Shown: piece by piece, positions 32,776 to 41,271 of the stretch | Numbering within the stretch: position 1 is the stretch's first letter | Layout of the letters: every line of letters begins with the position of its first letter | DNA from: Actinomycetota bacterium | GTDB taxonomy: Bacteria > Actinomycetota > Actinomycetes > S36-B12 > CAIYMF01 | DNA: 54,349 bases | NCBI GenBank assembly: GCA_020161245.1 | Contig: JAIUOK010000032.1 | Location: forward strand, 1-54,349 | Direction of reading: 5' to 3' | The notes under the pieces: model-generated | What the model was told of the DNA's origin: nothing | The model's database searches: none | The model's input: the letters and a program-made list of their open reading frames with translations, nothing else | Position numbers and translations under genes: made by a program

Positions 32776-33954
32776 TCAGGCCGCGGGGCCGTGGCCCTCG
32801 AGGTGCGGGGTGAGCTGCAGCGGCTGCTCGAGCTCCTCCTCCGAGGGGACCTCGGCCTCGACGTCCTCGGCCGTGATCGAGTGGGTCATCGCGTAGATGA
32901 TGAGGCCGGCGGCGACGACGACCAGGGCGCCGGTGACGGCCCAGGCCCAGCCGCCCGGCAGCATCGTGGCGCGCATCGCCAGGAAGCCCATGAGGACCGT
33001 CGCAGGCACCGTGGTGACCCAGGCCAGGACCATCTCGCCGACGATGCGCAGGTTGATGCCCACACCGGAGCCGACGCCGGCGCCGGCGACCGACGAGGCG
33101 GCCGCGTGGGTCGTGGAGATCGGGGCGCCGAGGCCGGTGGCGCCGAAGATCGAGGTGACGGCACCGATGTTGGCGGCCACGCCGGACGACGGGTGCAGGG
33201 TCGTGATCTTCAGACCCATCGTCTCGATGATCTTCCAGCCGCCCCACACCGTGCCGAGTGCGATGGCGCCGTAGGCCGAGAACTCGACCCAGGCGGGGAC
33301 GTCGATGTTGCCGTCCGCGCCGAGGGCGAGGTGGCCGGTGCCCACGAGCAGCGCGGCGATGACACCCATCGTCTTCTGCGCGTCGTTGGCGCCGTGGCCG
33401 AAGGAGACGGCGGCGGCCGACACGAGCTGCAGCCACTTGAAGCCCTTGGCGCTCTCGCTCCAGCCGAAGCGGTTGCGCATCCGTCCGATGATGAACATCG
33501 CGACGAACGCGATCGTGAACGCGACGAGGGGGCTGACGACGATGGCGATCGCGGTCTTCTGCACGCTCGACCAGCTGATGGCATCGGCGCCGCCGGCCGC
33601 GAGGCCCGCGCCCACGAGGCCGCCGATCAGCGCGTGGCTCGACGACGACGGCATGCCGATCCACCACGTCGCGTAGTTCCACGCGATGGCGGCGAACAGC
33701 GCCGCGAAGACCACGGCGATGCCGGTGAAGTCGGACTTGACCGTCTTGGCGACGGTGTTGGCCACGGCCGTGCCGATGATGAAGACGGCGGCGAAGTTGA
33801 AGAACGCCGAGAACCAGACGGCCCACTTGGCGGGCAGCACCCGGGTGGCCACGACGGTCGACACCGAGTTCGCGGCGTCGTGGAAGCCGTTGGTGAAGTC
33901 GAACAGCAGGGCCAGGGCGACGACCGCCACGAGGGCGACCAGGGCGAGGTCCAC
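32776..33954 (-). CDS. pit: Inorganic phosphate transporter, PiT family
   Basis: A 392-residue, roughly 10-helix transporter that imports metal-phosphate with protons. Both PiT signatures are present: FDFTNGFHDAANSVST near the N terminus and SFGHGANDAQKTMGVIAA in the middle. PSSSSHALIGGLVGAG and PISTTHAAASSVAGAGVG are the matching inverted repeats of this fold. The GTG at 33954 follows GGAG by about 6 nt. Two 11-bp direct-repeat sites upstream (34045-34066, 34145-34162) look like PHO boxes, so phosphate starvation probably controls it through a PhoP/RegX3-type regulator. No phoU-like pit accessory gene is adjacent. Confidence 0.93.
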   Translation of the reverse strand: MDLALVALVAVVALALLFDFTNGFHDAANSVSTVVATRVLPAKWAVWFSAFFNFAAVFIIGTAVANTVAKTVKSDFTGIAVVFAALFAAIAWNYATWWIGMPSSSSHALIGGLVGAGLAAGGADAISWSSVQKTAIAIVVSPLVAFTIAFVAMFIIGRMRNRFGWSESAKGFKWLQLVSAAAVSFGHGANDAQKTMGVIAALLVGTGHLALGADGNIDVPAWVEFSAYGAIALGTVWGGWKIIETMGLKITTLHPSSGVAANIGAVTSIFGATGLGAPISTTHAAASSVAGAGVGSGVGINLRIVGEMVLAWVTTVPATVLMGFLAMRATMLPGGWAWAVTGALVVVAAGLIIYAMTHSITAEDVEAEVPSEEELEQPLQLTPHLEGHGPAA

Positions 33955-34044
33955 CGGAACTCCACGCTGAGCGAGGGCCGTCCCCCTGGACCGCCCGGAT
34001 GCGACCCATGATCCCGACTTTGGGCCCGCTGTCTATGCGGTGGA

Positions 34045-34066
34045 GTGAAGTAAGGGTGAAGGAAGG
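34045..34066. promoter_or_regulatory. Second PHO-box-like 11-bp direct repeat
   Basis: gtgaagtaagg (34045-34055) is followed directly by gtgaaggaagg (34056-34066). Read on the minus strand this gives CTTCACC-n4-CTTCACT, close to the GTTCACC-n4-GTTCACC PHO box. It lies 91 nt upstream of the pit start, near where a promoter would be. Confidence 0.5.
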
Positions 34067-34144
34067 GTTACGAGCACCCGAGTGGGGGGCGGGGCCGGTT
34101 TCCCTCGGCGTGTCCGCGTAAGGACACCCTCAGTCCCCGAGCTC

Positions 34145-34162
34145 GTTCACCTTGCGTTCACC
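34145..34162 (+). promoter_or_regulatory. PHO box (PhoP/RegX3-type) upstream of pit
   Basis: GTTCACC-ttgc-GTTCACC is an exact 11-bp direct repeat and equals the Streptomyces PHO-box consensus as I remember it. It lies 191 nt upstream of pit, between pit and the terminator of the purine permease gene, so pit is the natural target. Confidence 0.75.
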
Positions 34163-34281
34163 TTCCGGCCATGTCGCAGGGGCCGCCGGGCGCTCCCGTT
34201 CCGGCGTCCCCCGCGGCGGGGACGCGGGGGCGCCGACGGCGTCCCGCCGGCTCGACCGGGGGTGTGGCGGCGCCGCGCGCG

Positions 34282-34318
34282 CCGGAGGGGGCGGCCCGAT
34301 GCGGACCGCCCCCTCCGG
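34282..34318. terminator. 13-bp hairpin after the purine permease gene
   Basis: ccggagggggcgg (34282-34294) pairs with ccgccccctccgg (34306-34318) around an 11-nt loop, 22 nt beyond the stop of the NCS2 permease on the minus strand. It isolates that gene from the pit promoter region. Confidence 0.8.
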
Positions 34319-34339
34319 GACTGCTGGACGAGCGGCCGC

Positions 34340-35794
34340 CTAGACGACGCCGAAGATCTGCTCGATCGGGTCGTAGGCGAAGTAGATGACGAACGCGGCC
34401 GCCACGACCCACATGAGCGGCTTCACCTCGCGGGCCTTGCCCGTGAAGATCTTGATCAGCACGTAGGACACGAAGCCCGCGCCGATGCCGTTCGTGATCG
34501 AGTACGTGAACGGCATGATCGCGAGGGTCAGGAACGCCGGGATGCCGATCGTGTAGTCGCTGAAGTCGATGTGGCGGATCTGGGTCATCATCAGGAAGCC
34601 GACGATGACCAGGGCCGGCGTCGCGGCCTCGTGCGGGATCACGGAGACCAGCGGCGAGAAGAACATGGCGACGAGGAAGAGCGCGCCGGTGACGAGCGAC
34701 GCGATACCCGTGCGCGCGCCCTCGCCGACGCCCGACGCCGACTCGATGTAGCTGGTGTTGCTCGAGACGCTGGCCGCACCGCCGACCGCGGCACCGATCG
34801 AGTCGACGAGCAGGATCGGCTCGAGGTGCGGCGGGTTGCCCGTCTCGTCGACGATCTCGCCCTCGTTGGCGATGCCGAAGACCGTGCCCATGGTGTCGAA
34901 GAAGTCGCTGAGCATGAGCGAGAAGACGGCGAGGATCGCCGCGACGACGCCGATGGCCTGGAAGCCGCCGAGCAGGTTGAACTGGCCGAGCAGTCCGAGG
35001 TCCGGCGTCGAGAACACCTGGTCGGGGACCTTCGGGACGTTGAGGCTCCAGCCGCCGGGGTTGTCCTCGCTGGCGTTGCCTACCTTGGCGATCGCCTCGA
35101 CGATCATGGCCAGCACCGTCGTCGCGACGATCCCGATGAGGATCGCGCCCTTGACGTGCTTGGCGACGAGCACCGCCGTGATCATGAGGCCGACGACGAA
35201 GACGAAGGTCGGCCAGCCGCGCAGTGCGCCGTTGATGCCGAAGCTGATCAGCGGCGTGCCGGGGCGGGCGATGCCGGCGTCCACCAGGCCGATGATCGTG
35301 ATGAACAGGCCGATACCGACGCCGATGGCGTACTTGAGCTGCTCGGGGACCGCCTGGAACACCGCGGTGCGGAAGCCGGTGAGCACGAGCAACGTGATGA
35401 TGAGGCCCTCGATCACGACCAGGCCCATGGCGTCGGCCCAGGTCATCTGCGGCGCGAGGGTGAAGGCGACGAAACCGTTGAGGCCGAGGCCCGCCGCCAT
35501 CGCGACCGGGAAGCGCCCGATGGCGCCCATCGCCGCGGTGAGCAGGCCCGCGACGAGAGCAGTGGCGGCCGAGACCATGACGATGGCCTGCTGCGGGCTG
35601 CCCCCGCCGAGGAACTGCCCGTCGGCGTCCTTGGCGAAGCCGAGGATCAGCGGGTTGAGCACCACGATGTAGGCCATCGTGAAGAACGTGACGATGCCGC
35701 CGCGCACCTCGCGCGAGACGGTCGAGCCGCGCTGCGTGAGGTGGAACCAGCGGTCCCAACCAGGCACAGTGCGATCGGGGGCTTCGACAGCCAT
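34340..35794 (-). CDS. NCS2 purine permease, AzgA-like (guanine/hypoxanthine)
   Basis: A 484-residue, 12-14 helix nucleobase:cation symporter of the AzgA (GhxP/PbuG) subgroup. Typical segments are REVRGGIVTFFTMAYIVVLN at the start, AMAAGLGLNGFVAFTL, LSDFFDTMGTVFGIANEG and SSNTSYIESASGVGEGARTG. The NTSYIES.SGV.EGARTG signature separates AzgA-type purine carriers from the UraA/xanthine branch. It should import hypoxanthine, guanine or adenine. GGAAGG is 9 nt before the ATG. No purine riboswitch was recognised upstream, though the 836-nt leader side holds strong hairpins. Confidence 0.9.
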   Translation of the reverse strand: MAVEAPDRTVPGWDRWFHLTQRGSTVSREVRGGIVTFFTMAYIVVLNPLILGFAKDADGQFLGGGSPQQAIVMVSAATALVAGLLTAAMGAIGRFPVAMAAGLGLNGFVAFTLAPQMTWADAMGLVVIEGLIITLLVLTGFRTAVFQAVPEQLKYAIGVGIGLFITIIGLVDAGIARPGTPLISFGINGALRGWPTFVFVVGLMITAVLVAKHVKGAILIGIVATTVLAMIVEAIAKVGNASEDNPGGWSLNVPKVPDQVFSTPDLGLLGQFNLLGGFQAIGVVAAILAVFSLMLSDFFDTMGTVFGIANEGEIVDETGNPPHLEPILLVDSIGAAVGGAASVSSNTSYIESASGVGEGARTGIASLVTGALFLVAMFFSPLVSVIPHEAATPALVIVGFLMMTQIRHIDFSDYTIGIPAFLTLAIMPFTYSITNGIGAGFVSYVLIKIFTGKAREVKPLMWVVAAAFVIYFAYDPIEQIFGVV

Positions 35795-35937
35795 GGGGGG
35801 CGAACCTTCCGGGAGGAGGAGGCCGCCGGGCGGAGGGGAAGCCGTCGGCCGGTCGCAGACAGTAGTACGTCGTATGCGCCGCGGTCACGCGGGTCGCAGG
35901 ATCCGCGACCAGTCGAAACACCCTGGAAACACAAGGC

Positions 35938-36003
35938 TTTCGGGCGGCGCCTCCGTGCCCGAAATGCGACGAGGCCCCTCGGAGTATGAGTCCGAGGGGC
36001 CTC
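35938..36003. terminator. Two adjacent hairpins
   Basis: tttcgggc (35938-35945) pairs with gcccgaaa (35957-35964), and gaggcccctcgga (35971-35983) pairs perfectly with tccgaggggcctc (35991-36003). The second is a strong terminator-like stem. The nearest annotated stop on the minus strand is more than 600 nt away, so an unannotated transcript may end here. Confidence 0.55.
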
Positions 36004-36325
36004 GCGCCGGCCGTCGGCCTGCGTCCCGATCGCTCGGGACGCCGGCGCGACCCGCGGGTGACGCCGCGGCCGCGGCGCGACCTCCGGGGCGAGCCCCGGG
36101 CTCCGCGCTGCGGATGGCCCGCCCGATCGGGCCCGCGGGTCCGCTGCCTCGTCACCAGCAGCCAGGAGGCCGGAGCCTCCCGGGATGGACCCACGTTCTC
36201 CGTCCGGGCCGCCCTGCCACCGGCGCCGGCTCCGAGTCGCCCCGATGCCGTGCCGTCCGCGAGGACGTGGGAGAAGTAGTAGTGACTGCGGGGCAGCTAG
36301 CACAACCCTTTCGCCACAACGATTC

Positions 36326-36502
36326 TCGTCCACACCCCCATGCACACCCCCATCCACATCCCCCTGTGCTCCCACCCCCCACTATCCCCACCCCTGTGGA
36401 GAAAGCCCGTGGACAACCCTTTCCGGGTGAAGGTGCCCCCGCTTGCCTAAGAGGCAAGAAATGCGCCCCAGGCTGTCCACAGTCGCCAGGGGGTGTGGAC
36501 AG
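36326..36502. other. Cluster of DnaA-box-like sequences
   Basis: Sites close to the actinobacterial box TTGTCCACA occur at 36326-36334 (TCGTCCACA, +), 36350-36358 (CCATCCACA, +), 36408-36416 (TTGTCCACG, -), 36473-36481 (CTGTCCACA, +) and 36494-36502 (CTGTCCACA, -). The last two lie in opposite arms of the large inverted repeat. No dnaA, dnaN or parAB gene is nearby, so this is not a recognisable oriC. Confidence 0.4.
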
Positions 36503-36549
36503 CCTGGGGCGCTTTCCTTGCTTCTATCGCAAGCGGGGGCACCTTCACC
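36426..36549. repeat. Large composite inverted repeat
   Basis: A perfect 21-bp outer arm (36426-36446 with 36529-36549) encloses partly complementary 16-nt stretches. These enclose a perfect 18-bp inner arm (36463-36480 with 36495-36512) around a 14-nt loop. The whole forms one near-continuous stem of about 55 bp. It starts 81 nt beyond the stop of the minus-strand hydrolase gene, so it could terminate it, but it is far larger than a terminator needs to be. Confidence 0.85.
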
Positions 36550-36630
36550 GGGAACGGCGACTCGCCCGGGATGGTGAGGTGTCCACGGGTGGGGAGGCTG
36601 GGGATCCCCAGGGGTCCGCGGTCGGGCGTG

Positions 36631-37473
36631 TCAGGCGAGGGGGTGCGGGGGCATGGGGGCGAGGAGGTCACGGACGATCTCGATGACCTCGTCGTCGGCG
36701 CCCATGCTCATGTGGGTCGCGTGCACCTCGAGGTGCTCGGCCTCCGGATCGAGGCAGGCCCGCCAGTCGATGACGCCGTCGTCCATCGAGAACAGCGACA
36801 CATAGCGGATGCCGGGCGGGAAGTCGCCCTCGAGCACCGCCATGACCGAGCGCGCGCAGTCGCCCGACAGGCAGTCCTCGCCGAGCACACCCGGGATGCC
36901 GAGGGCCCGCAGCCGCGCCAGGACGCCGATCTGCGCCGCCAGCGTCTCGCTGACCGCGAGCGGATGGGTGTTGGGCGTTCCGAGGGTGATGAGGCACTCG
37001 ACGAGATCCGGACGCCGGACCGTGACGAGCTTGCCGAGCGTGCCGCCGCGGCTCCAGCCGACGAGGGCGACCCGCTCGCCCGAGCGCTCGGCAACCACCT
37101 CGAGCCGGCGCTCGAGGGCATCGGCCACCTCGACGGTGCAGCCGATGTTGGGGCCGATGCCGCTGCGGAAGGTGCGGTGGCCCTGACGCCGCAGCACCTC
37201 GGCCATCGGCGCCATCGCGATGTCGGTCGCGCCGAACCCCGGCACCAGCAGCACCGGCACGCGGTCGAGGTCGACCTCGGTGGGGGCCGGCCGCTGCTGG
37301 ATGATCCGGCCCGCCACGCGCAGCACGGACAGGTTCTCGCGCACGGAGGTGACCACCGACGGCCGGAAGGTCGACGGGTGCTTGAGCAGGTCCCCGATCT
37401 CGTCGAGGGACCGCACCACCGGGTTGGTCACCCCGACAGTGTGCGCCGCCGACCCCTCGAGCGGAACCGACAT
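36631..37473 (-). CDS. Alpha/beta hydrolase (lipase/esterase-like)
   Basis: A 280-residue hydrolase. Landmarks are the first core strand and oxyanion turn (VPVLLVPGFGATD), the nucleophile elbow VALVGWSRGGTLG (Ser in GWSRGG), and a late His (ATHMSMG). TLGTPNTHP follows the nucleophile as in triacylglycerol lipases. No signal peptide is visible, so it is probably cytoplasmic or membrane-associated. Two Cys (EDCLSGDC) lie close together. Substrate unknown. The start is uncertain: ATG 37473 lacks a clear ribosome site, and the N-terminal 40 residues are poorly conserved in style. It diverges from the GT2-GtrA gene. Confidence 0.78.
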   Translation of the reverse strand: MSVPLEGSAAHTVGVTNPVVRSLDEIGDLLKHPSTFRPSVVTSVRENLSVLRVAGRIIQQRPAPTEVDLDRVPVLLVPGFGATDIAMAPMAEVLRRQGHRTFRSGIGPNIGCTVEVADALERRLEVVAERSGERVALVGWSRGGTLGKLVTVRRPDLVECLITLGTPNTHPLAVSETLAAQIGVLARLRALGIPGVLGEDCLSGDCARSVMAVLEGDFPPGIRYVSLFSMDDGVIDWRACLDPEAEHLEVHATHMSMGADDEVIEIVRDLLAPMPPHPLA

Positions 37474-37721
37474 CCGGATCCGGCGTGCCGTGCTCGGGCC
37501 AGAGGACAACCCGTCGGACGTCGACGCCGGCGGCGCACGCGGCCGCGGCCGGCTCCCGAGCGGCCCTCGACGTCGCTGCCAGCCGACCGCGGCGGCCGAA
37601 GGTGGACGGAGTCGGGCGCGGTCGGGGCCTTCAGGAAAGGCCTGTCGTTCCGCACGAACGGCCCAGGGCGGCCACAGAGGGCTCACAGGGGGTCCACAGG
37701 GTGGCGCAGGACCGTCGAGCC

Positions 37722-39041
37722 ATGACCGCAACCGCCGAGCCCGGCACGGGCTACACCGAGACCGCCCGCCCCGGCGCGGCCGTGCCCGCGGCCGCATCCG
37801 CCCTGTCGCACACGACGGCGACGGCGGCCGTGGCCCAGCCCGACCGCGAGCACGTCGTCGTCGACGTCGTCGTGCCGGTCTACAACGAGGAGACCGACCT
37901 CGGGCCGAGCGTGCGCCGGCTGCACGCCTACCTCGAGCTGCACCTGCCGGTGACCTACCGCATCACCATCGCCGACAACGCGAGCACGGACGGCACCTGG
38001 GCTATCGCCAGCGAGCTCGCCGAGACCCTCCCCCACGTCGTCGCCGTCCACCTCGACCAGAAGGGCCGCGGCCGCGCGCTGCACCAGGTGTGGTCCGCGA
38101 GCGACGCCGACGTGCTCGCGTACATGGACGTCGACCTCTCCACCGACCTCGCCGCGCTGCTGCCCCTGGTCGCGCCGCTGCTCACCGGGCACAGCGACCT
38201 CGCGATCGGCAGCCGGCTCTCGCGGCAGTCGCGCGTGGTGCGCGGCGCCAAGCGCGAGTTCATCTCCCGCAGCTACAACCTCCTGCTCCGCACGACGCTG
38301 GCCACACGGTTCAGCGACGCGCAGTGCGGCTTCAAGGCGATCCGCGCCGACCGTGCGAAGGAGCTGCTGCCCCTCGTCGAGGACACCGGCTGGTTCTTCG
38401 ACACCGAGCTGCTCGTCCTCGCCGAGCGCTCGGGCCTGCGCATCCACGAGGTTCCGGTCGACTGGGTCGACGACCCCGACTCGCGCGTGGACATCGTCTC
38501 GACGGCGGTCGCCGACATCCGCGGCATCGTCCGGCTCGCGCGCGGGATGGCCAGCGGCCAGATCCCGGTGGCATCGCTGCCCTCGTACCAGGGCGCCGAC
38601 GTGCCTCCGCGGCTCGGCCGCCAGCTCGTGCGGTTCGCGCTGGTCGGCGTCCTCTCGACGCTCGCCTACCTCGTGCTCTACCTCGGCCTGCGCCAGGTGA
38701 TGGACGCGCAGTGGGCCAACGCGCTCTCGCTGCTCATCACGGCGATTGGCAACACCGCGCTGAACCGCCGCGTGACCTTCGGCGTCCGCGGCGCGGCCGA
38801 CCGCTTCCGCCACCAGCTGCAGGGCCTGGTGGTCTTCGCCCTCGGCCTGGCGATGACGTCGACGTCGCTCGCGCTGCTGCACGCCGTGTCGCCGACGCCG
38901 AGCCGTGCCGTCGAGGTCGGCGTGCTCGTCGTCGCCAACATCGGCGCCACCCTCGTCCGCTTCCTGCTCTTCCGCTCGTGGGTCTTCCCGCGGCGCACCG
39001 CACCCCTGCCCGCTCAGGCCGACCCGAGGAGTTCCTCATGA
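37722..39041 (+). CDS. Glycosyltransferase family 2 fused to a GtrA-like membrane domain
   Basis: A 439-residue protein. The GT2 domain (about 45-280) is of the dolichyl-phosphate mannose synthase type, with VVPVYNEETDLGPSVRRL, IADNASTDGTWAIA, YMDVDLSTDL (the DxD-like metal site), QCGFKAI and TGWFFDTELLVLA. Four C-terminal helices (about 310-425, FALVGVLSTLAYLVLYLGL to NIGATLVRFLLF) form a GtrA domain. Such fusions make and perhaps flip a polyprenyl-phosphate sugar. The stop overlaps the start of the next gene (ATGA, 39038-39041), an integral membrane sugar transferase that would use the lipid-linked sugar. The Ala/Thr-rich N-terminal 45 residues are probably disordered. Confidence 0.9.
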   Translation: MTATAEPGTGYTETARPGAAVPAAASALSHTTATAAVAQPDREHVVVDVVVPVYNEETDLGPSVRRLHAYLELHLPVTYRITIADNASTDGTWAIASELAETLPHVVAVHLDQKGRGRALHQVWSASDADVLAYMDVDLSTDLAALLPLVAPLLTGHSDLAIGSRLSRQSRVVRGAKREFISRSYNLLLRTTLATRFSDAQCGFKAIRADRAKELLPLVEDTGWFFDTELLVLAERSGLRIHEVPVDWVDDPDSRVDIVSTAVADIRGIVRLARGMASGQIPVASLPSYQGADVPPRLGRQLVRFALVGVLSTLAYLVLYLGLRQVMDAQWANALSLLITAIGNTALNRRVTFGVRGAADRFRHQLQGLVVFALGLAMTSTSLALLHAVSPTPSRAVEVGVLVVANIGATLVRFLLFRSWVFPRRTAPLPAQADPRSSS

Positions 39042-41155
39042 GCACCGTGTCCGACCCGACCTACGTCGCGCCGCTGCGCGAGGCGCCGGAGGCCCCGGCG
39101 CACGCGCCGACGTCGTCGATCCCGGACGCCGCGACGTCGGCACCCGGCCGCCTCGGCCGTGCCTGGCGCGGCCGCGCCGACGACCCCGCGTGGGTGCATC
39201 CGACACTGCTCGCCCTGCTGCTCGGCACCGCCGTCCTCTACCTCTGGGACCTGTCGGCGTCCGGCTGGGCCAACGCGTTCTACTCCGCCGCGGTGCAGGC
39301 GGGGTCGCAGGACTGGACAGCGTTCCTGTTCGGCTCGTCCGACGCCGCGAACCTCATCACGGTGGACAAGCCGCCGGCCTCGCTGTGGGTGATGGCGCTG
39401 TCGGTGCGGGTCTTCGGCCTGAGCTCGTGGAGCATCCTCGTGCCGCAGGCGCTCATGGGTGTCGCGAGCGTCGGGCTGGTCTACGTGACCGTGCGCCGCT
39501 GGTTCACGCCGGCGGCCGGTCTGATCGCGGGTCTCGCGCTGGCGCTCACGCCGGTCGCGACGCTGATGTTCCGCTTCAACAACCCCGACGCGCTGCTCGT
39601 CCTGCTGCTCACCGCCGCTGCGTACACGACCGTGCGCGCGACGGAGAAGGCGTCGATGAAGTGGCTGGTGTGGACCGGGGTGCTCGTCGGCTTCGCGTTC
39701 CTCACCAAGAGCCTGCAGGCCTTCCTGCCGCTGCCCGCGTTCGCGCTGGCCTACCTCGTCGCGGCGCCGACGACGATCGGCCGCCGGATCCGCGACCTGC
39801 TGGTCGCCGGGGCAGCGATGGTCGTGGCCGGCGGCTGGTGGGTGGCGCTGGTGGAGCTGTGGCCCGCCGACAGCCGCCCCTACATCGGCGGCTCGCAGAC
39901 CAACTCGGCCTGGGAGCTGATCATGGGCTACAACGGCCTGGGCCGGATCACCGGCGACGAGGTCGGCAGCGTCGGCGGCAACGGCGGCAACTGGGGCGCC
40001 ACCGGCTGGGACCGGCTGTTCAACGCGTCGTACGGCGGCCAGATCGCGTGGCTGATCCCGGCCGCGCTCATCATGGCTGCGGCCATGCTCTGGATGACCC
40101 GTCGCGCACCGCGCACCGACCGCGTGCGGGCCGCCACGATCATCTGGCTCGGCTGGCTGCTCGTGACCGGCGTCGTCATCTCCTTCGCGCAGGGGATCAT
40201 CCACGAGTACTACACGGTGGCCCTGGCGCCGGCGATCGCAGCGCTCGTGGGCATGGGTGCGGCGATGCTGTGGAAGCAGCGCGCCTCCGCCGCCGCGCGG
40301 ATCACCCTCGCGATCAGCGTCGCCGTCACGGCCTTCTGGGCCTCCGTGCTGCTCGCCCGCAGCTCGGACTTCCTGCCGGGGCTGCGCTGGGCGGTGCTGA
40401 TCGGGGGGACGGCGGCGGCGCTCGCGATCCTCGTCGTCGACCGGATGGGACGCCGCGCTGCGCTCGCCGTGGCCGGCACCGCGCTCATCACCGCGATGCT
40501 CGCCCCGGCGGCCTACTCGGTGCAGACGGCGTCCACCGCGCACACCGGGTCGCTGCCCACGGCCGGCCCCACCGTGGCGGGCGGGCGCGGCGGCCCCGGC
40601 GGCATGGGCGGCGGCCCCGGCGGCGGCTTCGGCCCGCAGGGCGGCACCGGCACCCAGGGCCAGACCGGTCTGCTGCCGTCGTTCGGCGGGGGCGGCCAGG
40701 GCCAGGGCCCGGGCGGTATGGGCGGCACCGGCGGTGGGGGCGGCATGGGCGGGCTCATCAACGGCACGACGCCCAGCGCCGAGCTGCAGGCCTACCTCAC
40801 CCAGGACGCCGGCAGCTACACGTGGATCGCCGCGACGACGGGCGCGCAGAACGCCGCCGGCTACCAGCTCGCGACCGGCTACCCGGTGATGTCGCTCGGC
40901 GGCTTCAACGGCAGCGACCCGTGGCCCACCCTCGAGGTCTTCCAGCAGTACGTCGCCGAGGGCCAGGTGCACTACTTCGTCGGCGGCGGCGGCTTCGGCG
41001 GCCAGATGGGCGGCTCGTCGGCCACCAGCGAGATCGCGTCGTGGGTGGAGCAGAGCTTCGCCTCCACCACGGTCGACGGCGTCACGGTCTACGACCTCAC
41101 CGCGCCGCTGTCCGGCGGTGCAGGGGCGTCGGGCTCGGCGGAGACCGGCGTCTGA
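39038..41155 (+). CDS. ArnT/PMT-like GT-C membrane glycosyltransferase with Gly-rich insert
   Basis: A 705-residue polytopic GT-C transferase, coupled by ATGA to the GT2-GtrA gene. The first lumenal loop has the family motif (ANLITVDKPPASLWVMAL), with the acidic Asp followed by KPP. About 12 helices continue to residue 505. An unusual Gly/Pro/Met/Gln-rich stretch (about 525-580, repeats of GGMGGG and GQGPGG) then precedes a soluble C-terminal domain (about 585-700, LQAYLTQDAGSYTWIAATTG, GGFNGSDPWPTLEVF). This architecture is common in actinobacteria, where the lipid-linked sugar is moved to a wall polymer or protein. GAGGAG precedes the start. Confidence 0.9.
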   Translation: MSTVSDPTYVAPLREAPEAPAHAPTSSIPDAATSAPGRLGRAWRGRADDPAWVHPTLLALLLGTAVLYLWDLSASGWANAFYSAAVQAGSQDWTAFLFGSSDAANLITVDKPPASLWVMALSVRVFGLSSWSILVPQALMGVASVGLVYVTVRRWFTPAAGLIAGLALALTPVATLMFRFNNPDALLVLLLTAAAYTTVRATEKASMKWLVWTGVLVGFAFLTKSLQAFLPLPAFALAYLVAAPTTIGRRIRDLLVAGAAMVVAGGWWVALVELWPADSRPYIGGSQTNSAWELIMGYNGLGRITGDEVGSVGGNGGNWGATGWDRLFNASYGGQIAWLIPAALIMAAAMLWMTRRAPRTDRVRAATIIWLGWLLVTGVVISFAQGIIHEYYTVALAPAIAALVGMGAAMLWKQRASAAARITLAISVAVTAFWASVLLARSSDFLPGLRWAVLIGGTAAALAILVVDRMGRRAALAVAGTALITAMLAPAAYSVQTASTAHTGSLPTAGPTVAGGRGGPGGMGGGPGGGFGPQGGTGTQGQTGLLPSFGGGGQGQGPGGMGGTGGGGGMGGLINGTTPSAELQAYLTQDAGSYTWIAATTGAQNAAGYQLATGYPVMSLGGFNGSDPWPTLEVFQQYVAEGQVHYFVGGGGFGGQMGGSSATSEIASWVEQSFASTTVDGVTVYDLTAPLSGGAGASGSAETGV

Positions 41156-41235
41156 CGCCGGCATCAGGACCGGCGCGGGCTGCCGTCCGGGACCACGCCC
41201 TGGGTCCCGGAGCGCGGCACCGACGCCGACACCAC

Positions 41236-41271
41236 GGGCGGCCCGGCCGGAGCGATGCGGCCGGGCCGCCC
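41236..41271. terminator. 14-bp hairpin after the GT operon
   Basis: gggcggcccggccg (41236-41249) and cggccgggccgccc (41258-41271) are perfect complements around an 8-nt loop, 80 nt past the stop of the GT-C gene. Confidence 0.8.

Larger units (their letters stand above)
35795..36630. other. 836-nt gene-free region with dense secondary structure
   Basis: Between the NCS2 permease and an alpha/beta hydrolase, both on the minus strand, no convincing ORF is present. Frames here have no ribosome sites, poor composition and overlap the structures. The gap contains a hairpin pair (35938-36003), a C-rich/G-rich tract near 36330-36400, several DnaA-box-like sequences and a large inverted repeat (36426-36549). 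The permease promoter is expected close to 35860. Confidence 0.7.

Noticed and set aside
36326..36502. Chromosomal origin (oriC)
   Set aside because: No dnaA, dnaN, recF, rpmH or parAB nearby and few boxes; kept only as a DnaA-box-like cluster.
35679..36686. 335-codon plus-strand frame through the structured gap
   Set aside because: Composition is not protein-like and it runs through hairpins and into the hydrolase; no ribosome site or domain.
36493..37725. 410-codon plus-strand frame opposite the alpha/beta hydrolase
   Set aside because: His/Arg/Asp-rich shadow that begins in the large hairpin; the minus-strand frame has GWSRGG and LVPGFG.
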